Positions 1-4,103 of a DNA stretch of 5,924 nt are shown here, piece by piece. This DNA comes from CADEED01 sp044871085 (GTDB lineage Bacteria > Pseudomonadota > Gammaproteobacteria > Steroidobacterales > Steroidobacteraceae), in the NCBI GenBank assembly GCA_044871085.1, contig JBIOZI010000244.1, forward strand, positions 1-5,924, read 5' to 3'. The notes under the pieces are model-generated. The model searched no databases. It saw only the letters and a program-made list of their open reading frames with translations, and was not told the DNA's origin. The translations under genes were made by a program, and so were the position numbers. Each line of letters starts with the position of its first letter. Position 1 is the stretch's first letter.

Positions 1-81
1 CACTTCGAGAAGCGCGTGGCCTCGAAGCCGCGCGGCATGCGCATCGTGACGCCGCCGCCCATCCTGCCGCTCGGCGCCTGA
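1..81 (+). CDS. 3' end of an unidentified protein-coding gene (partial)
   Basis: Reading frame 1 is open from the window edge to TGA at 79-81 and gives 26 residues ending in ...PPPILPLGA. All 26 sense codons end in G or C, which is the signature of a real gene in this GC-rich DNA and is why I call it coding despite its length. The fragment is basic in the middle (KRVASKPRGMR) and ends in a proline-rich, uncharged tail. I do not recognise the family, and no domain can be assigned from this much sequence. The gene converges on the MgtC/DUF4010 gene, with a single base between the two stop codons, so no separate terminator fits between them. Confidence 0.65.
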   Translation, partial: HFEKRVASKPRGMRIVTPPPILPLGA

Positions 82-82
82 A

Positions 83-1366
83 TCAGCGCAGCGCGAGCAC
101 CAACGCGCCGGCCGCGACGCTGCCCGCCGACATGGCGGTGACGGCGAGCGCGAACCGGCGCCCGCCGACGATTGCGCCGATGACCAGTTTGCCGAGCGTG
201 GCCGCGGCCACGCCCGCCAGGATGGCGAGCGTCCCCTGTCCCGTTGTCAACGAGGCGGGCACCAGCCGCGCCATCGACACCGTCATGGCATCCACGTCGA
301 ACACGCCGGTGATGGCCGCGACGGAAACCGCGCCTGCCGAGCCGAACTCGTGGCTGACGATGCGCCCGAGCAGCATCACCACGCCCATGAGCACCGCCAT
401 CCCGACCACCGGCAGGAATCCAAAAGGGTTTCGCATCTGTTGAGAGAGCGGCGACGCGTCGACGCCATCGCGCACGCGCAGCGAGGTGACCGCGAAGGCC
501 AGCGCCGCCAGCGCGGCCGCCGCGAGCGGCGCTGCAATCGACACGAACATCGCCGGATTGAGCACCGCGACGATCGCCGCGACCCGCGCGAAGGACACCG
601 CCGTCGCGAACGCGCAGCCCCCCGCCAGCACGCGCACCGAGCCCTGCCGCGCGGCCGCGGCGCGTGCATTGACGAACAGCACCGCGGTCGAGGACACGAC
701 CCCGCCGATCGTCGACGCGACCAGCACTCCACGCCGTTCGCCGAGCAGGCGGATGGCGACGAACCCGGCGAAGGACACCGCGGCGAGCGTGATCGCGATG
801 AGCCAGATTTCGTGGGGATTCATGCCGCCATGCGGACCTACGTCGCGATCCGGAATGAGCGGCAGCGCGATGAACGTCATCGCCAGCAGCAGCAGCGCCG
901 ATTGCAGCTCGGTCAACGTGATCCGGCGCACCCACTCGTGCAGTTCCTCGCGGATGATGAGCACGCCCGCGGCGGCCACCGCCGCGGCAGCCGCGACCCA
1001 CCGCTCGCCGAGCGACGCATAGACGCCGAGCATGAAGGTGAGCAGGGCGGCGATGGTCGTGGTGGCGGAGAGCACCTGGGCGGCGCGGTTTTCCTCGCGC
1101 CCGAAAACGGTCATGGCGCCGGCGAAGGCGATGAAGGCGCTGCCGACCAGCACGGCGCCGGCGACGTCGAGGCCGCCGTCCCCATGCAACGCGATGGCGC
1201 CGACGACGCCACCGAGCAAGCCCGTGATGGCGAAGGTGCGCACTCCGGCCGTTCGATGGCCGGGCCCCGCATCGCGCGCGCGCCAGCCGCGCTCGAGACC
1301 GATGAGCAGGCCGATGCCGAGCGCGAGCGCCAGGCGCGAGAGCAGGTTCTCGGGCGCGGTATCCAT
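83..1366 (-). CDS. MgtC/SapB family membrane protein with DUF4010 domain
   Basis: This is a 427-residue, strongly hydrophobic inner-membrane protein of about ten or more predicted spans. The N-terminal part carries the MgtC/SapB signature: GIGLLIGLERGWR (about residues 17-29), then a charged loop and GVRTFAITGLLGG (41-53). The C-terminal half fits DUF4010, with GGVVSSTAVLFVNAR in the middle and an ITGVFDVDAMTVSMARL-like acidic segment near residue 360. Two-domain proteins of this kind are usually 400-430 residues, so it looks full length. MgtC itself is tied to growth in low Mg2+ and inhibition of the F-ATPase, but DUF4010 members have no settled function, so no transport substrate is claimed. 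The ATG at 1364-1366 gives the complete N-terminal helix; only a weak purine stretch precedes it. The gene is transcribed away from the yqjD-hemN cluster and converges on the partial gene at the left edge. Confidence 0.9.
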   Translation of the reverse strand: MDTAPENLLSRLALALGIGLLIGLERGWRARDAGPGHRTAGVRTFAITGLLGGVVGAIALHGDGGLDVAGAVLVGSAFIAFAGAMTVFGREENRAAQVLSATTTIAALLTFMLGVYASLGERWVAAAAAVAAAGVLIIREELHEWVRRITLTELQSALLLLAMTFIALPLIPDRDVGPHGGMNPHEIWLIAITLAAVSFAGFVAIRLLGERRGVLVASTIGGVVSSTAVLFVNARAAAARQGSVRVLAGGCAFATAVSFARVAAIVAVLNPAMFVSIAAPLAAAALAALAFAVTSLRVRDGVDASPLSQQMRNPFGFLPVVGMAVLMGVVMLLGRIVSHEFGSAGAVSVAAITGVFDVDAMTVSMARLVPASLTTGQGTLAILAGVAAATLGKLVIGAIVGGRRFALAVTAMSAGSVAAGALVLALR

Positions 1367-1497
1367 GGGACAGACTCAGGTGGGGGCTCTCTAATATATA
1401 TGCCAGGCGTGGGTGGCGGTCGCATACGTAAGATCGCTGATACCGGTACGCGGCCATTCGAATCGAGAGTTCCCGCCCTCGCGGCTAGTCTCGAGGC
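1367..1497. promoter_or_regulatory. Divergent intergenic region with AT-rich patch
   Basis: These 131 bases separate the minus-strand MgtC gene from the rightward yqjD-hemN cluster, so they must hold promoters for one or both unless transcription enters from elsewhere. The only strongly AT-rich stretch is TAATATATAT at 1392-1401. Read on the minus strand it offers TATATT as a -10 element about 25-30 bases from the MgtC start, with only a poor -35 (TGCGAC) about 18 bases further upstream. Read on the plus strand no convincing -35 goes with it. The rest (1402-1497) is GC-rich; I see no clear operator in it. The promoter assignment is inference. Confidence 0.4.
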
Positions 1498-1788
1498 ATG
1501 AAAGCCGCACATCTCGAAGAATTGACCGCGAGCCTCTGCGCCCTGCGCACCCGGGCGGAAGCGCTGCTCCACTCCTTCGCGTCCGACACGGATGAGAAGC
1601 TCGATGCAGCCGGCCAGCGCGCGCGGGACTCGCTGCGACGCGTGCGCGAACACCTGTGTGCCGCGGAGAAGGAGCTCTCGAGCAAGGCACACGCGGTGGA
1701 TCGCGTCGTGCGCGACCATCCGTGGCGCGCGGTGGCGGCCACCGGCATCGTCGCCTTCCTGCTCGGCCTGCTGGTGCGGCGCCGATGA
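1498..1788 (+). CDS. yqjD: DUF883 (ElaB/YqjD-like) tail-anchored membrane protein
   Basis: The 96-residue product has the ElaB/YqjD/DUF883 layout. A charged, helical N-terminal region (residues 1-72, rich in Glu, Arg, Lys and Ala) is followed by the family hallmark DHPWRAVAATGIVAFLLGLLVRRR (73-96). That hallmark is a His-Pro-Trp entry, one membrane helix at about 77-93, and a terminal Arg cluster facing the cytoplasm. In E. coli YqjD and ElaB are inner-membrane proteins that bind ribosomes in stationary phase; transferring that role here is inference. The start ATG at 1498 has GAGG only one base upstream (1493-1496), too close for normal use, so initiation may be weak. It is first in a chain of ATGA-overlapping genes, and its stop overlaps the YqjE-like start. 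The yqjD symbol rests on this context; elaB-like would be equally fair. Confidence 0.85.
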   Translation: MKAAHLEELTASLCALRTRAEALLHSFASDTDEKLDAAGQRARDSLRRVREHLCAAEKELSSKAHAVDRVVRDHPWRAVAATGIVAFLLGLLVRRR

Positions 1789-2159
1789 GCGCCGGCGAAC
1801 CGCTGCGCCACGAGCGCGGGCCTTTGTCCGTCGTCGTCTCGATGGCGAGGACCCGGCTCGAGCTCGCGGCCACGGACCTGGAGGCACACGTCGCGGCCAC
1901 GCTCGCGGCACTGGCGGTGGGCATCGTGGCGCTGGTATCCGGTCTCATCGCATTCGGCTTCGTCGGTATCGCGGTCATCGCGCTGTTTTGGGACTCGCAT
2001 CGCGTGGCGGCGACGCTTGCGACGACGGCTGCGTACATCACGCTGGCGCTCGTGTTCCTGGCGCTGGCACGCTCGCGCTGGAAAGCGCGCCCCGCTCCCT
2101 TCGACGCCACGCTGCGCGAGCTCGAGCTCGACCGCGAGGCACTGCGGGTACACCCATGA
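1785..2159 (+). CDS. yqjE: YqjE-like putative Actinobacterial Holin-X / holin superfamily III protein
   Basis: The product is 124 residues. An amphipathic N-terminal helix (about 14-38: VVVSMARTRLELAATDLEAH) is followed by two membrane spans joined by a short loop (about 40-68 and 76-96). A charged C-terminal tail (RSRWKARPAPFDATLRELELDREAL) completes it. This is the usual shape of the YqjE / phage-holin-3_6 family, whose members lie directly after a DUF883 gene in many beta- and gammaproteobacteria. The holin name comes from hydropathy and family grouping; no phage genes are nearby and a lytic role is not implied. I chose ATG 1785 rather than the upstream in-frame GTG at 1656. ATG 1785 overlaps the preceding stop by ATGA, gives the normal family length, and avoids an N-terminal extension made of out-of-frame yqjD sequence. 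Confidence 0.85.
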   Translation: MSAGEPLRHERGPLSVVVSMARTRLELAATDLEAHVAATLAALAVGIVALVSGLIAFGFVGIAVIALFWDSHRVAATLATTAAYITLALVFLALARSRWKARPAPFDATLRELELDREALRVHP

Positions 2160-2353
2160 ACGACACGCTCGCCACACGCCACGCCGCGCTCATCGAGCGC
2201 TGCCGGATCGAGCGCCACGAGCTGGTCGCGACGACCGCGACGATGCTCGCGCTGGTTCCGCACGCGCGCGACGCCCGGCGCTGGTGGCGCGCGGCGCGGC
2301 GGCTGTTGCGCATCGCCGCGCTGCTCACCGGCAGGAACAACACCCAATCATGA
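2156..2353 (+). CDS. yqjK: Small YqjK-like protein
   Basis: This 65-residue basic protein starts with ATG 2156, which overlaps the YqjE-like stop by ATGA. It has a helical, charged N-terminal half (MNDTLATRHAALIERCRIER) and a C-terminal RRWWRAARRLLRIAALLTG segment (about 41-59) with a Trp-Trp pair and an amphipathic, Arg-rich helix. Size, composition and place as the third gene after DUF883 and YqjE match the YqjK family, whose function is unknown. Similarity is by pattern and synteny, not by a strong motif. There is no long membrane span, so peripheral membrane association through the C-terminal helix is the likeliest location (inference). Its stop overlaps the seven-codon ORF that leads into hemN. 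A longer reading of the same frame from 1592 is a shadow of the two preceding genes. Confidence 0.7.
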   Translation: MNDTLATRHAALIERCRIERHELVATTATMLALVPHARDARRWWRAARRLLRIAALLTGRNNTQS

Positions 2354-2373
2354 GCACCGGCATCCCGGCATGA
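2350..2373 (+). CDS. Putative seven-codon bridge ORF between yqjK-like gene and hemN
   Basis: ATG 2350 overlaps the yqjK-like stop (ATGA, 2350-2353), and the frame MSTGIPA ends at TGA 2371-2373, which overlaps the hemN ATG (ATGA, 2370-2373). The overlaps are seen directly; whether the ORF is translated is inference. The product is too short for a protein function. Its likely role, if any, is to carry terminating ribosomes across the 16 bases between the yqjK-like stop and the hemN start. A weak AGGA lies at 2333-2336, 13 bases before ATG 2350. No Shine-Dalgarno lies just before ATG 2370. Chance is possible, because short ATG-to-TGA frames are common. Confidence 0.35.
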   Translation: MSTGIPA

Positions 2374-3767
2374 ACACGGACATCGCCTTCGACCCCGGGC
2401 TGCTGCGCCGCTACGACCGGCCGGGGCCGCGCTACACGTCTTATCCCACCGCGCCCGCCTTCACCAACGCGTTCGGCGCGGCGCAGCTCCGTGCGCACGC
2501 GCGGCGTACGAACGAGGCACCGATCGCGCGGGCACTGTCCCTGTACGTGCACGTGCCCTACTGCCTGAGCCCCTGCTTCTACTGCGGCTGCAATCGCGTC
2601 ATCACCCGCGACTTCTCGCGCGCCGCGCCCTATCTACAGCGACTGGAGCGCGAGATCGGGATGATCGCGCCGTGCTTCGACCGTTCCCGCGAGGTCGTGC
2701 AGGTGCACCTCGGCGGCGGCACGCCGAACTTCCTCGATGCCGCGCAGATTGCGAACCTCATGGAAACGCTGCGCGGCCACTTTCGCCTGGCGGCCCACGC
2801 GGACCGCGATTTCTCCATCGAGCTCGATCCGCGCTTCCTCGAGCCCACGGACATCGCCGCGTACGCGGCCGCCGGGTTCACCCGCGCGAGCTTCGGCGTG
2901 CAGGACTTCGACCCCGACGTGCAGCGCGCGGTGAACCGCGAGCAGAGCGTCCAGGGCACTCTCGCCGCGATCGCGGCCTGCCGCGAGCACGGCTTTCGCT
3001 CGGTCAACGTCGACCTCATCTACGGGCTGCCGAAGCAGACCCCGGCCGGCTTCGCGCGCACGCTCGACATCGTGATGGGCGCGCGGCCGCAGCGCATCGC
3101 GATCTACGGCTACGCGCACATGCCGCAGGTGTTCAAGGCGCAGACGCAGATCGAGGAGAAGGATCTGCCCGACCCCGTCGCGAAGCTCGCGCTGCTGCAG
3201 CTCGCCGTCGAGACGCTGGCGCAGTCCGGCTATCGCCACATCGGCATGGATCACTTCGCGCTGCCCGACGACGACCTCGCGCGCGCCCAATCGTGCGGCT
3301 CCCTGCATCGCAATTTCATGGGTTACACGACGCACGCCGACTGCGATCTCATCGGGCTCGGCGTCAGCGCCATCAGCCACATCGGCGATTCGTTCAGCCA
3401 GAACGCACGCGACCTGCCCGCCTGGGAGGCGGCCATCGATCGCGGCGCGCTGCCGGTGTGGCGCGGGCTCACGCTGAGCTTCGACGACCGGCTGCGCGCC
3501 GACGTGATCCAGCAGCTCATGTGCCACGCCGCGATCGACATCGAGGCCGTCGAGCACCGGCACGACATCGACTTCGCGGAGTACTTCTGCGACGCGCTGG
3601 CGCAGCTCGCGCCGCTCGAGGCCGATGGCCTGGTGACCCGCGGCCCGCGGCGCATCGTCGCGACGGCGCGCGGGCGGCTGCTGCTGCGCGTGATCGCCAT
3701 GTGCTTCGACAACCATCTCGACGCCACCGCGGCGGCCGCGCGCCCGCGGTACTCACGCGTCATCTAG
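2370..3767 (+). CDS. hemN: Oxygen-independent coproporphyrinogen III oxidase (radical SAM)
   Basis: The 465-residue product, close to the 457 of E. coli HemN, converts coproporphyrinogen III to protoporphyrinogen IX in the cytoplasm without O2, using S-adenosylmethionine and a 4Fe-4S cluster. The N-terminal RYDRPGPRYTSYPTAP is the HemN arm. The cluster motif YCLSPCFYCGCN supplies C65, C69 and C72, with the HemN-specific fourth Cys at 74. GGGTPN (115-120) is the SAM-binding glycine motif, and ELDPRF (151-156) and SVNVDLIYGLPKQT follow in the barrel. SLHRNFMGYTTHAD (from about residue 311) and the C-terminal HemN domain distinguish it from HemW/HutW-type relatives. ATG 2370 is the first usable start in the frame and lies right before the conserved arm. 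It lacks a Shine-Dalgarno and overlaps the seven-codon ORF, which suggests coupled translation with the upstream cluster. I see no FNR site directly upstream. The qNor gene 336 bp downstream fits a low-oxygen role. Confidence 0.96.
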   Translation: MNTDIAFDPGLLRRYDRPGPRYTSYPTAPAFTNAFGAAQLRAHARRTNEAPIARALSLYVHVPYCLSPCFYCGCNRVITRDFSRAAPYLQRLEREIGMIAPCFDRSREVVQVHLGGGTPNFLDAAQIANLMETLRGHFRLAAHADRDFSIELDPRFLEPTDIAAYAAAGFTRASFGVQDFDPDVQRAVNREQSVQGTLAAIAACREHGFRSVNVDLIYGLPKQTPAGFARTLDIVMGARPQRIAIYGYAHMPQVFKAQTQIEEKDLPDPVAKLALLQLAVETLAQSGYRHIGMDHFALPDDDLARAQSCGSLHRNFMGYTTHADCDLIGLGVSAISHIGDSFSQNARDLPAWEAAIDRGALPVWRGLTLSFDDRLRADVIQQLMCHAAIDIEAVEHRHDIDFAEYFCDALAQLAPLEADGLVTRGPRRIVATARGRLLLRVIAMCFDNHLDATAAAARPRYSRVI

Positions 3768-3798
3768 ATAGTGGTGCCTGGTCGGGATTCTCGGGATT

Positions 3799-3866
3799 GG
3801 GAAACGGGTCGCGCCGCGTCGAGGTGTGTCCCTTTTTGCTAGGAAACGAGGAATGTCCCTATTTCC
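3799..3866. repeat. Two tandem REP-like units (GGAAACG ... TGTCCCT)
   Basis: GGGAAACGGG at 3799-3808 recurs as AGGAAACGAGG at 3841-3851. GTGTCCCTTTTTGC at 3826-3839 recurs as ATGTCCCTATTTCC at 3853-3866 (11 of 14 bases equal). Thus two units each pair a GGAAACG box with a TGTCCCT box. The second unit can fold as GGAAA(CGA)GG-AATGT-CC(CTA)TTTCC (3842-3866), an imperfect hairpin. Similar GTCCC/AAAC-rich intergenic repeats are familiar from proteobacterial genomes as REP elements mobilised by REP-associated tyrosine transposases. No such transposase is in the window, and membership in a genome-wide family cannot be shown from one locus. Confidence 0.45.
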
Positions 3867-3914
3867 GGCGTGCCGAGGCTCGAGGCGCCGGCGGGCAGCA
3901 TCCTGTGCGGCTGA

Positions 3915-3936
3915 GCGCCTGGTCACATTCCGGCGC
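3915..3936. other. GC-rich hairpin in the hemN-qNor gap
   Basis: GCGCC at 3915-3919 plus GG at 3921-3922 pairs with CC at 3930-3931 plus GGCGC at 3932-3936. That gives seven base pairs with T3920 bulged and a TCACATT loop. No run of T follows on either strand, so it is not a standard intrinsic terminator. It could slow polymerase leaving hemN or be chance in GC-rich DNA. Confidence 0.3.
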
Positions 3937-3952
3937 GTTCCGCTGCGCAGAG

Positions 3953-3970
3953 CCCTGATCCGCATCAGGG
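3953..3970. promoter_or_regulatory. FNR/DNR-type binding site upstream of qNor
   Basis: CCCTGATCCGCATCAGGG is a perfect inverted repeat with 7-base arms and a 4-base spacer. Its core TGAT-N4-ATCA matches the FNR/ANR/DNR consensus TTGAT-N4-ATCAA at all but the outermost base of each half. It is centred at 3961.5, about 142 bases before the qNor ATG. Members of this Crp/FNR family commonly activate nitric oxide reductase genes in response to low oxygen or NO, so position and target agree. With activation from -41.5 the start would lie near 4003, but no good -10 is obvious at 3989-3996. TAAACT at 4004-4009 would put the site near -54 instead. Which regulator binds (FNR, ANR, DNR or NNR) cannot be told from the site. 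Confidence 0.7.
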
Positions 3971-4003
3971 GTACCACGGAGCCCCAGGTGAACGACCGGC
4001 TCC

Positions 4004-4022
4004 TAAACTGCTCATCAGTTTA
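4004..4022. promoter_or_regulatory. Perfect inverted repeat in the qNor 5' leader
   Basis: TAAACTG (4004-4010), spacer CTCAT, CAGTTTA (4016-4022) is a perfect 7-bp inverted repeat. It lies 34 bases downstream of the FNR/DNR palindrome and 81 bases before the qNor ATG. It is AT-rich against a GC-rich background, as operators and promoter elements often are. It does not match the FNR, NsrR or NorR consensus as I know them. It may be an operator overlapping the start of transcription, or a small RNA hairpin in the leader. Its left arm contains TAAACT, a passable -10 element. Confidence 0.4.
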
Positions 4023-4091
4023 CGACGTCTGCCACCGGATCCAGATCAGGACCTCACGTCGCTACGCGCGCCAGCATGGCGCCACGTTTCC

Positions 4092-4096
4092 AGGAG
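4092..4096 (+). promoter_or_regulatory. Ribosome binding site of the qNor gene
   Basis: AGGAG at 4092-4096 lies seven bases before ATG 4104. It is the best Shine-Dalgarno in the window and settles the start of the qNor gene over the out-of-frame ATG at 4108. Confidence 0.8.
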
Positions 4097-4103
4097 AGAA
4101 GTC

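Larger units (their letters stand above)
3768..4103 (+). other. hemN-qNor intergenic region (336 bp)
   Basis: No credible gene is present here. The left part (3768-3870) holds repeated GGGATT, GGAAACG and TGTCCCT motifs that look REP-like. The middle (3870-3950) has a GC hairpin. The right part (3953-4103) is the likely promoter and 5' leader of the qNor gene, with an FNR/DNR-type palindrome, a second inverted repeat and a ribosome binding site. A GTG-started frame of 93 codons (3826-4107) crosses the gap, but its product is Arg-rich and low in complexity, as expected from non-coding GC-rich DNA. No T-run terminator follows hemN. Confidence 0.75.

Noticed and set aside
350..1501. Open plus-strand frame of 383 codons across the MgtC/DUF4010 region
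   Set aside because: Its product is full of Arg, Asp, Glu, His and Gln with no domain. It is the antisense of a convincing membrane protein and is produced by GC-rich codon structure.
1785..2159. Possible phage remnant because of the holin family name
   Set aside because: The YqjE-type family is chromosomal and always follows DUF883 genes; no endolysin, spanin or other phage gene is nearby.
2634..3716. Open minus-strand frame of 360 codons inside hemN
   Set aside because: It is antisense to a clear HemN with intact motifs, and its product is low-complexity Arg/Ala/Val/Asp sequence.
3762..3769. ATCTAGAT palindrome at the hemN stop
   Set aside because: It is only 8 bases, has no T-run, and is too short for a terminator; probably chance.
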